Below are positions 36,288 to 46,218 of a stretch of DNA of 64,000 bases, one piece after another (the first letter of the stretch is position 1; every line of letters starts with the position of its first letter). Origin of the DNA: Finegoldia magna ATCC 29328 (lineage in GTDB: Bacteria; Bacillota; Clostridia; Tissierellales; Peptoniphilaceae); the NCBI RefSeq assembly GCF_000010185.1, contig NC_010376.1, positions 1,249,501-1,313,500 of the forward strand, in the 5' to 3' direction. The translations under genes and the position numbers were made by a program. Under the pieces are notes generated by a model, which saw only the letters and a program-made list of their open reading frames with translations, did not search any database and had not been told where the DNA came from.

Positions 36288-37739
36288 TTAATTGTTAATA
36301 GCATAATTCATAACCCTATCATTGCCAATAGCGTAATCCTGGATTTGATTTTCGATAAACATATCGGGATACCACGTCAATCCATCTCTTTTATTAAGAT
36401 TGGAACAGTGCATAATATCATTAAAGTTATAGTCAAATCTAAATAAATAATTTGATACAGATGAAGTAAATAAGTGACTATTTCCGAAATACAACATAGA
36501 ACCAGATGAGGATGTTGTCCAACAAGATGGTCCTCCTGTAAAATTACCCACTATAGTAACATTATTTAACCCTTTCTTAATATCTTCAATTAAAAATGTC
36601 GCTGCTGAATAAGAATTGTAATCTGTCAAAACTCTGAATTCAAGTTGTGGATTTGATATTTGATATGTTTGTAGTTTTCTAGATAGCTCTCTAAAATGTG
36701 TCGTTTCTCCTCCATTATTGTATCTAAGGTCTAAGATAATCTTGTTCGTATTATTTTTCTTGATAATACTATCCATATTTTTTTCTAGATTTTTTAAACT
36801 AATCTCATCACTTTTATCAGCTGCCTGATTATATTTTACAATGAGGCTTCCTTCTCTTTCGTAACAATAAAATGCTTCGTCATCGGTAAATCTTTCCTTA
36901 TTATTTTGCACGAAATTTTTACCTATTTTATCATTAAGATCATAAACAAATCTCTTTGATTCACTACCTTCAAAATATTGTTTGAAGATTTTAGTAGGTT
37001 TCATTTTTATAGCTTCTATATCGACTTTTTGAATCTTGCCATCATTTTCAAGTTCTAGTGATAACCTGTTATTCTTACTTATTTTTTCTTTATTATATAT
37101 ATCAATATAACTCAAGTAATATGATTCAAGTTTAGCTTTCTTAAAATATTCATTTTCTCCCGAAACGTATTTATAAAACTTATCAAGCAAACTTTTTGCA
37201 GACTCTCCATTGATGCTAATAATTTTACTATACAGTAAATTCTTGTAATTTTCTGTAGTATTAATTATGTAAATATCGTCATCAATAATTTTCATTTTTA
37301 TCGGTAAATAAGCACTGCCTACATTAATCATACCCGAAGCATGACCATCATTAGTCATAGCTATAATTTTATCCATATCAAACTTTAAATCAGCAACTGT
37401 TCTGCCTGTTTTGTTTTGGATAATTTTATTTAATTCTTTTTTCATTTCATCTTCTGTTGAATACCCAAGATAAGACTGTGACTGAATAAAATAATGAAGA
37501 AAATTAGATAAATCTGTATTATATTCCTTGTCAGTTAAAGTCTTATTAAAATCTATATTTTGTACAACAGTCGTCTTAAGCTTACTGTAGTCTACATTTT
37601 CATCTTGAAACATAGAATTTACATCTATTGTTAATACTTCAACATCATCTAATTCACTATCTGCAAAACTGTTTGTATTTGTTAATAACAGACTTATTAT
37701 CAACAAAGATATTACAGTTATTGTTTTAATTTTTTTCAT
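36288..37739 (-). CDS. secreted S41-like peptidase paralog 1
   Basis: 483 residues from the ATG at 37737-37739 (GGGGAG site; an upstream in-frame GTG is less likely). Signal peptide ITVISLLIISLLLTNTNSFAD. The S41 core shows a DGH motif (AMTNDGHASGM), IILDLRYNNGGET and the putative nucleophile in DYNSYSAATFLIEDIK. The region where CtpA has its catalytic Lys reads VGNFTGGPSCW, without Lys. This fits a tricorn/IRBP-like S41B mechanism (His/Ser) or a non-protease. No PDZ domain is recognisable. C-terminal family motif WYPDMFIENQIQDYAIGND. Substrate unknown. It follows paralog 2 by 23 nt. Confidence 0.75.
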   Translation of the reverse strand: MKKIKTITVISLLIISLLLTNTNSFADSELDDVEVLTIDVNSMFQDENVDYSKLKTTVVQNIDFNKTLTDKEYNTDLSNFLHYFIQSQSYLGYSTEDEMKKELNKIIQNKTGRTVADLKFDMDKIIAMTNDGHASGMINVGSAYLPIKMKIIDDDIYIINTTENYKNLLYSKIISINGESAKSLLDKFYKYVSGENEYFKKAKLESYYLSYIDIYNKEKISKNNRLSLELENDGKIQKVDIEAIKMKPTKIFKQYFEGSESKRFVYDLNDKIGKNFVQNNKERFTDDEAFYCYEREGSLIVKYNQAADKSDEISLKNLEKNMDSIIKKNNTNKIILDLRYNNGGETTHFRELSRKLQTYQISNPQLEFRVLTDYNSYSAATFLIEDIKKGLNNVTIVGNFTGGPSCWTTSSSGSMLYFGNSHLFTSSVSNYLFRFDYNFNDIMHCSNLNKRDGLTWYPDMFIENQIQDYAIGNDRVMNYAINN

Positions 37740-37762
37740 AAATCTCCCCACTATATTTAAAT

Positions 37763-39217
37763 TTATTGTTTTCTCAATGCGTAATTCATAACCTTATCAT
37801 TTCCAATAGCATAATCTTGAATTTGATTTTCGATAAACATATCGGGATACCACGTTAATCCATCTCTTTTATTAAGATTGGAACAGTGTACTACGTCTTC
37901 TAATGTATAATCGTATCTTCTAACTCCACTTGATTTTTTGACAAATAATTTACTATTTCCTAAATACATAATTGTTGACGCTTCTGTCGTCCACCCAGAA
38001 GGTCCTCCGGTATTTTCCCCAATTATCTGAAGATTATCAAGGTTTCTCTTGACTCCGTCTACGAACAAGGATCCAGCAGAGTAATTTTCTGGTCCAGTTA
38101 ATAATTTTATTTCCAATTTAGGATTCAATAATTGATATCTTTTCAGTGCCAATTCAAGTTCTTTTGCATGTGCTGGCCAACCACCTGTGTTGTATCTAAT
38201 ATCTACAATTATTTTTTCTACATTATTTCGTGAAACATCTTTATCCATTTTATCTATCATATTTTTCAAGATGTTATCTTTATCAGTATTATAACAATTG
38301 TTGTATTGGATGATTAAGTTATTATCATTTATATAATAATAAAATGGTTTCATTTGCATGTATCTCATCTTGTCATTTTTTGTGAATTTATTTTTTGTGA
38401 TGTCTGTCATATCGTATAAGATTTGAGAAAAATCTGTATTTTCATAACTATATTTGTTGATTTTAACATCTGGCAGATCTATCATTTTGATTGTTTTATT
38501 AAGCGTTTTACCATCAGTTTCTATCTGTAATTTTAATTTTCCATTTTTAATTATATTTTCTTTTTCTAGTGCATCTCCATAATATAAATAAAAATCTTCT
38601 ATTATCGTATTTTTGAAATATTTATTTTCTGCTGAAGTGTATTTGTATAATCTTTTTGTTATGTCCTTGGTATCAATATCATCAAATTTTATTATCTTAG
38701 AATATAATAAATCTTCGTATTCAGGTGTTGTATTAATTATGTAATAATCTCCATTAATAATTCTAATCTTAATTGGCATACAGCTTTTCCCTATTTCATA
38801 CATAGCTGATGTATGTCCATCATTAGTGTTTGCAATTAATTTTGCAAAATCCAAGTTTAAATCAGAAACCGTTTTATTATCTGATGTTTTCAATAGTTCT
38901 TCAGCAAGTTTTTCTAATTCTTCTCTTGTAGAATTTCCTAAATAAGCTTGCCATTCCAAATAATAATTTACGAAATTCTTCATATCTTTTTCATACTCAG
39001 ATTTCGTAAGTACTCTGTTTAATTCAATTTTCCCCAATTGTTTAACTCTTAAATCATCGGGATTGTAATTTTCTAATTTCAAATTATCTTCTATTGGAAA
39101 TGTAAGAATTTCATTATCCAATTCATTCTTTGCAAATCCTCGTGTTTGTGTATTTAATGTAAGAATGCACGTTAGTAAGAATAAAAATATTTTTTGACTT
39201 CTCTTTGTTTTTTTCAT
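37763..39217 (-). CDS. secreted S41-like peptidase paralog 2
   Basis: 484 residues. Signal peptide KIFLFLLTCILTLNTQTRGFAK. Same core as paralog 1: ANTNDGHTSAMYE, IIVDIRYNTGGWPAH, Ser motif GPENYSAGSLFVDGVK, IGENTGGPSGW in place of the CtpA Lys motif, and the C-terminal block NLNKRDGLTWYPDMFIEN. The last ~120 bp are nearly identical to paralog 1 (67 of 68 bases in one stretch), while upstream parts differ much more, which suggests recombination between the copies. AGAGGAAAT ribosome binding site. Confidence 0.75.
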   Translation of the reverse strand: MKKTKRSQKIFLFLLTCILTLNTQTRGFAKNELDNEILTFPIEDNLKLENYNPDDLRVKQLGKIELNRVLTKSEYEKDMKNFVNYYLEWQAYLGNSTREELEKLAEELLKTSDNKTVSDLNLDFAKLIANTNDGHTSAMYEIGKSCMPIKIRIINGDYYIINTTPEYEDLLYSKIIKFDDIDTKDITKRLYKYTSAENKYFKNTIIEDFYLYYGDALEKENIIKNGKLKLQIETDGKTLNKTIKMIDLPDVKINKYSYENTDFSQILYDMTDITKNKFTKNDKMRYMQMKPFYYYINDNNLIIQYNNCYNTDKDNILKNMIDKMDKDVSRNNVEKIIVDIRYNTGGWPAHAKELELALKRYQLLNPKLEIKLLTGPENYSAGSLFVDGVKRNLDNLQIIGENTGGPSGWTTEASTIMYLGNSKLFVKKSSGVRRYDYTLEDVVHCSNLNKRDGLTWYPDMFIENQIQDYAIGNDKVMNYALRKQ

Positions 39218-39335
39218 TTTATTTCCTCTTAAATATTGTCAATCGTTTTCTATATCTCCATCTTACAAATAAAACACTTAATTGTCAAACATTTGGTTAT
39301 ATATTTCTCCAAATATTTTCAGGTAATTTATTGCA

Positions 39336-39367
39336 TTAAAAAAACTAAGTTATTGCTAACTTAGTTT
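39336..39367 (-). terminator. terminator of the ftsEX-M23 operon
   Basis: 11-bp perfect stem (39357-39367 with 39342-39352), loop GCAA, T run. The remaining gap 39218-39335 contains only the leader of paralog 2 and no gene. Confidence 0.85.
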
Positions 39368-39372
39368 CATAA

Positions 39373-40596
39373 TTATCTTAGATAGTTAAGAGGATCAGTG
39401 TGTTGACCATTGAATCTAACTTCGAAGTGAAGGTGAGGTCCTGTTGAATATCCAGTTGATCCTATAAATGCGATTAATTGTCCACGTTTTACTCGTTGAC
39501 CTACACTACAATTAAATCCACTCAAGTGTCCATAATATGTCAATGCTCCATTATCATGTTGAACTTTCACAAGATTTCCGTAGCCACCGCTCCATCCAAC
39601 ATGAACTACAACTCCATCTTCTGCAGATATTACATGTGTTCCCATTGGTGCTGAAATGTCCAATCCTGTGTGGAATCCCGATCCTCTTCCGAATGGATCG
39701 CTTCTCCATCCATAAAAAGATGTCATTCTATGAGATGATGGTACTGGCCATTGTAAGTATGCCCCGTTGTTATTGACAACTGGTGCTGAAATATTTGTGT
39801 TGAATGCTTTATTTCTTTGCAACATTTCACGTCTTCTTTTTTCAGCTTGAGCTCTTTGTGCTGCAAGTAATTTTGCTTGTAGGATTGCCTTTTTTTCTTG
39901 GTCGATTTTGCCGTCGATTTTTTCAAGTTCTTTAATTAATGAAGATATTTCTGATTCTGTCATGCTGACATTTTTTGAAATATCGTCGATTAACTTTTGT
40001 TGTTCAGCCAATGTATCATTTAATGCTACGACTTTTAATTCCAAATTCTTTTTTACAATTTCCATTGTTTGCATTTTGGATTTTAGTTCGTCTTTTTTGT
40101 AATCTAATGAAATTTTTTCGTGTTTCAAATCGTTCAATAGATTTTTATCATATCTAGCAATATAATTCATCAAACTTACATTGTTCAATAAATCGTTCAA
40201 ATTTCCAGATCCGAAAATCACATCAACTTTTGCACCATCTTTTGATATATACATTCCTTTTAATCTTTTTTGAAATTCTTTTGTTTTTTTATTGATGCTA
40301 GATTGGTATTTTTCAATTTCTTTTTTAGTATCATCTATTGATTTATTGATTTTTTCCAATTCTTGTTGTTGAATAGCAAGTTCTGATTGAGTTTGAGTTA
40401 GTTTTAAGTTGATGTTTTTCAACTTTTCCATCTCAGCGTCTTTGTTATCTTTTAATTTATTTAGGTTGGATTTAGATTCGTTTAAATCCGAAGTTTTTGC
40501 TTTTTTTTCGTTATTTAATTCGGTTAATTTGTCTGCATACACTGCATTAGTCATAAGCATCATGCACAAGGCTAACGCGACAATTTTCTTCTTCAT
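39373..40596 (-). CDS. EnvC-like peptidoglycan hydrolase (M23) with coiled coil
   Basis: 407 residues. Signal peptide (KKKIVALALCMMLMTNAVYA), then about 220 residues of long coiled coil, then a LytM/M23 domain from about residue 290: HTGLDISAP (zinc His and Asp), YGHLSGF, and GPHLHFEVRFNG (HxH). All zinc ligands are present, so it is likely an active endopeptidase. Encoded directly after ftsX, it is the expected extracellular partner switched by FtsEX during cell division or wall remodelling. Confidence 0.9.
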   Translation of the reverse strand: MKKKIVALALCMMLMTNAVYADKLTELNNEKKAKTSDLNESKSNLNKLKDNKDAEMEKLKNINLKLTQTQSELAIQQQELEKINKSIDDTKKEIEKYQSSINKKTKEFQKRLKGMYISKDGAKVDVIFGSGNLNDLLNNVSLMNYIARYDKNLLNDLKHEKISLDYKKDELKSKMQTMEIVKKNLELKVVALNDTLAEQQKLIDDISKNVSMTESEISSLIKELEKIDGKIDQEKKAILQAKLLAAQRAQAEKRRREMLQRNKAFNTNISAPVVNNNGAYLQWPVPSSHRMTSFYGWRSDPFGRGSGFHTGLDISAPMGTHVISAEDGVVVHVGWSGGYGNLVKVQHDNGALTYYGHLSGFNCSVGQRVKRGQLIAFIGSTGYSTGPHLHFEVRFNGQHTDPLNYLR

Positions 40597-40606
40597 AATT
40601 CCTTCC

Positions 40607-41500
40607 TTATATTTTGAGATATTTTTTGCTACTTAATACGGAACCGAATGCTCCAATTCCGATGCCTAGACTGATAAAAATCTTCAACAAATCCCATCTA
40701 ATCATCACTGGTGGAACTAAATATGTTGATATCAATCCATATACAGTCTTATTATACCTCAAATATCCATATCTGTATAGGTAATAACAAGCCAAAAACG
40801 CAACCACTGCGCCAATTATTCCGAAAAATATTCCCTCTACAACAAGTGGTGCAGATATTACTAAATTCGATGCGCCGATATTTTTCTTGATAGCAATTTC
40901 TTTTCTTCTGGCATACACAGTTAATCTAATTGTATTTGAAATATTTATTATTGAAATCAAAACCAATATCGCAACTACGATTGAGCCTGCGTATTTTACA
41001 ATTCTAGATGTATTTGAGATTTTTGCTATCAAATCCTTGTAAAAGCTTACCTTTTCAACACCGTCTATTTTTTGAAATTCTCTGACGTATTTTTCAGCGT
41101 CGTTTACATCCTTCAATGTAACTTCAAATGATGCAGGAAAAGCTGATTCCATTCCTTCAATCAAAGTTTTATCATCCAAAGATTTGGAGAAATTCTCCAT
41201 AGCTTGTTTATTAGACACATACTTCAAATCCTTAACGCCATCTTTTTGTTTGATAAACTGCTCAATCTTTTTCGTCTTGTCCTCTTGAATTCCATTTTCC
41301 AAATACACATTGACAAGATTAACTTTTCCTTCGATGTCTTTTACAGCTTGATTCATTGTCAACATAGATATAATTACAGATCCCAAAATCAAAAGTGCCA
41401 GAGAAATCGTCGTCAAAGATGCAAGTCCCATCGATCTGTTTTTCCAAATACCTACAAATCCTTCTTTCAAAGTGGATATAATAACTCTAATTCTTCTCAT
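40607..41500 (-). CDS. ftsX: cell division ABC permease FtsX
   Basis: 297 residues from the ATG at 41498-41500 (AAGGTGG 5 nt upstream; the longer frame to 41527 is less likely). Four membrane helices: one near the N-terminus (LASLTTISLALLILGSVIIS), an extracellular domain of about 110 residues, then three C-terminal helices (YAGSIVVAILVLISIINISNTIRL and the two after it). It overlaps ftsE by 14 nt. It transmits the ATPase state of FtsE to the external hydrolase. Confidence 0.92.
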   Translation of the reverse strand: MRRIRVIISTLKEGFVGIWKNRSMGLASLTTISLALLILGSVIISMLTMNQAVKDIEGKVNLVNVYLENGIQEDKTKKIEQFIKQKDGVKDLKYVSNKQAMENFSKSLDDKTLIEGMESAFPASFEVTLKDVNDAEKYVREFQKIDGVEKVSFYKDLIAKISNTSRIVKYAGSIVVAILVLISIINISNTIRLTVYARRKEIAIKKNIGASNLVISAPLVVEGIFFGIIGAVVAFLACYYLYRYGYLRYNKTVYGLISTYLVPPVMIRWDLLKIFISLGIGIGAFGSVLSSKKYLKI

Positions 41501-42170
41501 ACATTCCACCTTCTTCATCTCTAACAATAATACCCTTGTCCAATTGAATTACTCTTTTTTGTAATTTGTTAACAATATCTTTCTCGTGAGTTATCATCAT
41601 AACAGTCGTACCACGTTCATTAATTCTAACCAACGCATTGGCAATGTCCATGCTAGTCACTGGATCCAAATTCCCCGTAGGTTCGTCTGCAATAAGTAGT
41701 TTTGGTTTATTAACCATCGAACGTGCAATGCAGACTCTTTGCATTTCCCCACCGGATAGTTCGTGTGGATATGCATTCTTTTTGTCTTTCAAATTTACCA
41801 AATCAAGGACAGTATCAATCGTCGATTTTATCTCTGAAGAACTCTTTCCCAAAATTTGCATAACGTATTTTATGTTTTGGTACACAGTTTTGTTCTCCAA
41901 TAGTTTAAAATCTTGAAACACCATTCCTATACTTTGTCTTAATTTAGGAACCTTCCTCGCTTTTAATCTGGTTATGTCTTCACCGTATAGGTAAATTTTA
42001 CCTCTATCTGGATTTATTTCTTTAAGTATAAGTTTCGTAATAGTTGATTTGCCCGCACCGCTTGGCCCAATCAAAAAAACAAATTCACCTTGTTCAATTC
42101 TAAAATTGCAATCGTTTAGTGCGCACACTTTATTTTTATATGTCTTATCTACATGAACGAATTCTAACAT
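41487..42170 (-). CDS. ftsE: cell division ATP-binding protein FtsE
   Basis: 227 residues. Walker A GPSGAGKSTITK, Q-loop MVFQDFKLL, signature LSGGEMQRVCIARS, Walker B LLIADEPTGNLDP and MMITHEKDIV. The start VDKTYKNKVCALNDC and size match FtsE. First gene of the ftsE-ftsX-M23 operon. Confidence 0.94.
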   Translation of the reverse strand: MLEFVHVDKTYKNKVCALNDCNFRIEQGEFVFLIGPSGAGKSTITKLILKEINPDRGKIYLYGEDITRLKARKVPKLRQSIGMVFQDFKLLENKTVYQNIKYVMQILGKSSSEIKSTIDTVLDLVNLKDKKNAYPHELSGGEMQRVCIARSMVNKPKLLIADEPTGNLDPVTSMDIANALVRINERGTTVMMITHEKDIVNKLQKRVIQLDKGIIVRDEEGGMYEKN

Positions 42171-42189
42171 TTTTCACCTCGCAACCCTT

Positions 42190-42198
42190 ATTATATCA
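42190..42198 (-). promoter_or_regulatory. extended -10 promoter of ftsEX
   Basis: TGATATAAT on the minus strand, about 20 nt before the ftsE start, with only an AT-rich -35 (TTAAAA). Confidence 0.5.
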
Positions 42199-42270
42199 CA
42201 GTATTTTTAAATTTTTAAACAACTGGATATTTAAATCTTTTTAGGGTATATATATTTTTAGGTGATGAAA

Positions 42271-42804
42271 ATGAATAAAAAAGAAATTAGAAAACAAATG
42301 TTACAACAAAGAGACTCCATCTCCGACAAACAAAAAGTCGACGATGAACTCTTAAAAGAATTGGAAAACTTAGAAGAATTCAAAAATTCCAAAAATTTTT
42401 TTGTGTATGTGAGCTTTGGCTCTGAGTTTAATACTCACAAACTCATCAAAGATTTGTTGGAACAAGGAAAAAAAGTATACGTTCCTTACGTAAAATCAAA
42501 AGGACAGATGATTGCCGTAGAAATCAAAAGCATGGATGATTTGGCTCCTGGAGCTTACGGAATCTTAGAACCTAAAAATCCAGTTGAATCAGACGTTAAA
42601 TTTGATTTCATGCTAGTACCTGGATTATGCTTCGACAAAAACAAATACAGAATCGGCTACGGTGGAGGATTTTACGACAGATTCATCGACAAAATCGGCG
42701 AAGATTCGTATAAAGTATCCATAGTGTACGATTTTCAATTAGTTGATGATTTAAATCCAGAAGAGTTTGACAGACCAGTTGACAAATTAATTATTCAAAA
42801 ATAA
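42271..42804 (+). CDS. 5-formyltetrahydrofolate cyclo-ligase
   Basis: 177 residues from the ATG at 42271, chosen because AGGTG ends 6 nt upstream; two earlier in-frame starts overlap that site. Family motifs: KKEIRKQMLQQRDSIS at the start, GSEFNTH, and the C-terminal YRIGYGGGFYDRFI (ATP-binding loop), preceded by MLVPGLCFDKN. It converts 5-formyl-THF to 5,10-methenyl-THF with ATP. Single plus-strand gene between ftsEX and the ABC transporter. Confidence 0.92.
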   Translation: MNKKEIRKQMLQQRDSISDKQKVDDELLKELENLEEFKNSKNFFVYVSFGSEFNTHKLIKDLLEQGKKVYVPYVKSKGQMIAVEIKSMDDLAPGAYGILEPKNPVESDVKFDFMLVPGLCFDKNKYRIGYGGGFYDRFIDKIGEDSYKVSIVYDFQLVDDLNPEEFDRPVDKLIIQK

Positions 42805-42855
42805 TTATCTACAAGCAAAAAGACCACAAAATTGAATTTCAATTCATGTGGTCTT
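42797..42855. repeat. direct repeat copy A, containing a terminator hairpin
   Basis: 59 bp nearly identical to 46417-46474 (one substitution and one 1-nt indel). It includes the inverted repeat AAGACCACA...TGTGGTCTT with an inner GAATT(T)CAATTC arm. It serves as terminator of the cyclo-ligase gene and the convergent ABC transporter. Confidence 0.85.
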
Positions 42856-42945
42856 TATTCGTATAAGTATCGTGGACAAGAACATCCAATCAACCAAACT
42901 TATAAATAAGTTTCTTTAAAATATCCTTCAACTTTCATGTGTAAA

Positions 42946-43794
42946 TTATATTTTAAACAATTCCATGTATCTTTCTTGAGAAGATTTTGATTTCTTGTCT
43001 ATGCTATAAATATTTACATCTAATTGCGATAAAATCTCCAATATTGATTTAATATTTTCATCTTTTAGTATAATCAATTTATTTTCGTATTCATATCCGT
43101 TGTTCATCAAAGTTTTTCTGACAAGTTCATCATTAGAAGTTGAGAGATTCAAATATTTTACAGATTCTAGTTTTTCTTCCAAGATTTTCTTATCCTTCAA
43201 GAACAAAATATCACGACTTATATCATCCAAATCATTCAACCCATGGCTCGATATAATAATTCCTACATTTTGCTTGGCAATCTCTTTCAATAAATTCTTC
43301 GTTTTTATAACACTTGTTGGATCCAAACCATTTAGAGGTTCATCCAATAAAACATAATCATTTCCCGGCAAGAAAGACATTGCAAGCATTAACTTTTTTT
43401 TCATTCCTAATGAATACTCTCCAACCCTTTTATGTGCAAATCCCTCTATCTCATATTTTTTGCATATATTATTCACATCTTCTGTAGATTTTTTATATGC
43501 ATTCTTGATTAATTCCAAGTAATCTATACCTTTCATATTAAAATCTAAGATAGTTTCATCTCTGAAAAAAGTTAACTTATTGAAGATTTTTTCATCATCA
43601 TACTGCTCATTATCTATTACTATTTTACCACCATCTATCTTTATGGAATTGGATATGCTATTCATTAGTGTCGTTTTTCCCGATCCATTTGGTCCAACCA
43701 AGGCTTTAATTTGTCCTTTTTCCAATCCAAAATTGACTTTATCTAATATAGTTTTATCTCCATATTTCTTTTCTAAATCAATAACTTGTAACAT
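42946..43794 (-). CDS. ABC transporter ATP-binding protein
   Basis: 282 residues. Walker A GPNGSGKTTLMN, signature YSLGMKKKLMLAMS, Walker B YVLLDEPLNGLDP and H-loop ISSHGLND. The signature is of the SLGMKKK type seen in ABC-2 and lantibiotic-immunity-type exporters. The C-terminal 70 residues are poorly conserved. The start codon directly abuts the stop of the permease gene (43794/43795). Substrate not predictable. Confidence 0.87.
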   Translation of the reverse strand: MLQVIDLEKKYGDKTILDKVNFGLEKGQIKALVGPNGSGKTTLMNSISNSIKIDGGKIVIDNEQYDDEKIFNKLTFFRDETILDFNMKGIDYLELIKNAYKKSTEDVNNICKKYEIEGFAHKRVGEYSLGMKKKLMLAMSFLPGNDYVLLDEPLNGLDPTSVIKTKNLLKEIAKQNVGIIISSHGLNDLDDISRDILFLKDKKILEEKLESVKYLNLSTSNDELVRKTLMNNGYEYENKLIILKDENIKSILEILSQLDVNIYSIDKKSKSSQERYMELFKI

Positions 43795-46218
43795 TTATTT
43801 CCTCTTTTCTTCAAATTTCTTCTTGCTAATAAAATACAATACTACAGTCCATAAAATAATAGATATTACTCCAAACGTAAAATTTAAATATCCATTTTGT
43901 TGATGAAATGACATAAATCCATTCGCCATAGCAGAACTATCTATATAAGAGAATGGCAAAAAAGCAGGAACGAATTTCACAATGTACGGTAATCCAATTG
44001 ATAGAATCACAATCAACGCAACTATCAAATTCGAAATTTTATTGTCTATGAATAGTTTAGTCATGTTTATGAAGATAGAAAAACAAACACTCACAAGTAT
44101 CGATAATATTGTGCTTTTGATAATAAATTCCCTGTATCTCATAACTTCTGCACTAAACATTATGTTTGATATTCTCATTGTTGGAAGTTGTGAATTACCA
44201 ATTCCACCAATTATTGTTCCAATTGCAAATACAATTGCCAAAACAATCAAGAATCCTATTATTGTGCTGAAAATACTTGATAATACATTTCTTCTGTAAA
44301 TAGAATTTTTGTTAATCGGTGTTAGTTTTTGTATTTCTATAATCTTCTTATTTCTAGATAGCAAACTTCCAAATGCACAAGCAGACAATAATGTAACAAT
44401 AATATTGAATTTTGTGTAGAACAAATCATATAACAGATTTATTCCTGTAATACCCTCACTACTTCCATTAAACAAATAGGAAAATATCCTGTCTTTTATC
44501 TTCAAATACTTAACTCCATCTTCAGGATTATAGTCAACATTATATATTCCATCATATATTCTATTTGAAGGTGTAACCTTCATCTTATTAAGTAAATCAA
44601 TTTTATCGTACATATATCGTTTCGTGTACATGCTCAAAGAATCGCTCTTATCCATATATCCACTACTTTGATCAAACCTCAAATCTCCAGATGTGAATTT
44701 GTCTTGATAAAATTTGTAGAATTTATCTGGATATTTTTCTCTATTAATATATACTCTGTATTCTTTAATTCCGCCTTCAAATTCTTTTTCGAAATTTTCA
44801 AGATTTTGATTAATTTCCGTCTCTGTCAAATAAGGATCATTTAAAATCTTCGTCTTATAAGACTGACCAAAAGCTAAGTAATTTTTGTAAACTTGCTCTC
44901 CTTCTTCACGTAATTTATTGTATTTTTCGGTTTTAAAAGCTGTAAATAACGAAAACAAACCAACTGTTATTAAAATAAACACAACCATTTGCTTGGAAAT
45001 TATATTAGTTAACACCAAACCCTTCACACTAGTCGTGTCAACTTTTCTGTAGGATACTTTTTCTTTTTTCGCTCTATCTTTGACACTGAAACAGCAAACT
45101 AAAAGAATTATATCTATCAACAACAAGCATACCATTTGCATCCAAGAAAAATATTTAGTTATGAATAGTGGATTGAATCTGTGATTGAACAATAACAAAT
45201 CACCAACAAAACCACCAATAACAATAATAGAACAGATCATTTCCATTGTTTTTGATGTGAAAATTTTCTTGACAAATGATAATATTCCAAATACAAAAGT
45301 AGAAGATAAAACCAAAGTTACAATCGCTCGCAACAAGATTTCGTAAGGTTTCAAATACTCTAACTTTACAAATCCTAAGTTCTGTTTTTCAGTTAAGAAT
45401 TTGTATCTTTCAAGTACAGATATGTGATAATAATCAAATTTACCGAATCCATCCAGAAATACAGTGCTAATTAACAACAAGAATAATAAAACTGACACAA
45501 TATACATAATGTAAATTAATAAACTCATAAAAAATCTATTCTTTGTAATTAAGATGTTTTTAAATGGTAACTTCTTCAACACATCATCATTTTCCAAGGA
45601 TATGATTAGAAATATAGCTAAAAATATCGCTGGAACTGCACCAAATAAAATAGATGACTGTTTCGAAATAATAGCAGCAAAATTTAACTGTTTATACTCA
45701 TTTATAACTCCATTTGTTTTTGTCGAATTATCAGAATTTCTATGTTTAATAAAGTTAATGTAATCCTTATCTACTTTTATCTTTTTGGATTCTGGGTGTG
45801 AATCCAATTTATCCAAAAGTTCTAAAACGTTTTGCTCGTGAGTATAGATTGCTTTGGCATCGTATTTTCTACTGTATTCTCCAAACGATGATTTGTTCGT
45901 ATTCGTCGACATAAAATTATCTATCTCGTACAAATTATCCGATAACTTTCCATAATATTTCAATTCTGTGTCATATATTTTTTCGTTTTCTTCGACGCTT
46001 AACTTTGGATTTATCTTATTGCCACTTCTTTTGTTTTTCAAAAAATAAGCAATCAAACTATCAGTGCTGGATTCCATTTCTTTTATTCTATCTAGCTCAT
46101 AATATGTTGACTTTTGCATTTGTATGAAAAGAGTCGCAAAGCACATTATTAACGATAATAAAATCACGAAAAAATATGTTTTGTTTCTGATTAGTTTTTT
46201 ATGTAAATATTTTAGCAT
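43795..46218 (-). CDS. large ABC-2-type permease (BcrB/immunity-exporter-like)
   Basis: 807 residues, much longer than standard ABC-2 permeases of about 250-400. It looks like two permease halves: N-terminal half with a helix (YFFVILLSLIMCFATLFIQM), an extracytoplasmic region of about 170 residues and a helix group (about 190-390); a second half with a helix at about 410 (QMVVFILITVGLFSLFTAF), another long soluble region (440-600) and about six final helices ending in KKKFEEKRK. An internal duplication is plausible. AGGAGG site. The pair is bracketed by the direct repeats at 42797 and 46417. Confidence 0.75.
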   Translation of the reverse strand: MLKYLHKKLIRNKTYFFVILLSLIMCFATLFIQMQKSTYYELDRIKEMESSTDSLIAYFLKNKRSGNKINPKLSVEENEKIYDTELKYYGKLSDNLYEIDNFMSTNTNKSSFGEYSRKYDAKAIYTHEQNVLELLDKLDSHPESKKIKVDKDYINFIKHRNSDNSTKTNGVINEYKQLNFAAIISKQSSILFGAVPAIFLAIFLIISLENDDVLKKLPFKNILITKNRFFMSLLIYIMYIVSVLLFLLLISTVFLDGFGKFDYYHISVLERYKFLTEKQNLGFVKLEYLKPYEILLRAIVTLVLSSTFVFGILSFVKKIFTSKTMEMICSIIVIGGFVGDLLLFNHRFNPLFITKYFSWMQMVCLLLIDIILLVCCFSVKDRAKKEKVSYRKVDTTSVKGLVLTNIISKQMVVFILITVGLFSLFTAFKTEKYNKLREEGEQVYKNYLAFGQSYKTKILNDPYLTETEINQNLENFEKEFEGGIKEYRVYINREKYPDKFYKFYQDKFTSGDLRFDQSSGYMDKSDSLSMYTKRYMYDKIDLLNKMKVTPSNRIYDGIYNVDYNPEDGVKYLKIKDRIFSYLFNGSSEGITGINLLYDLFYTKFNIIVTLLSACAFGSLLSRNKKIIEIQKLTPINKNSIYRRNVLSSIFSTIIGFLIVLAIVFAIGTIIGGIGNSQLPTMRISNIMFSAEVMRYREFIIKSTILSILVSVCFSIFINMTKLFIDNKISNLIVALIVILSIGLPYIVKFVPAFLPFSYIDSSAMANGFMSFHQQNGYLNFTFGVISIILWTVVLYFISKKKFEEKRK

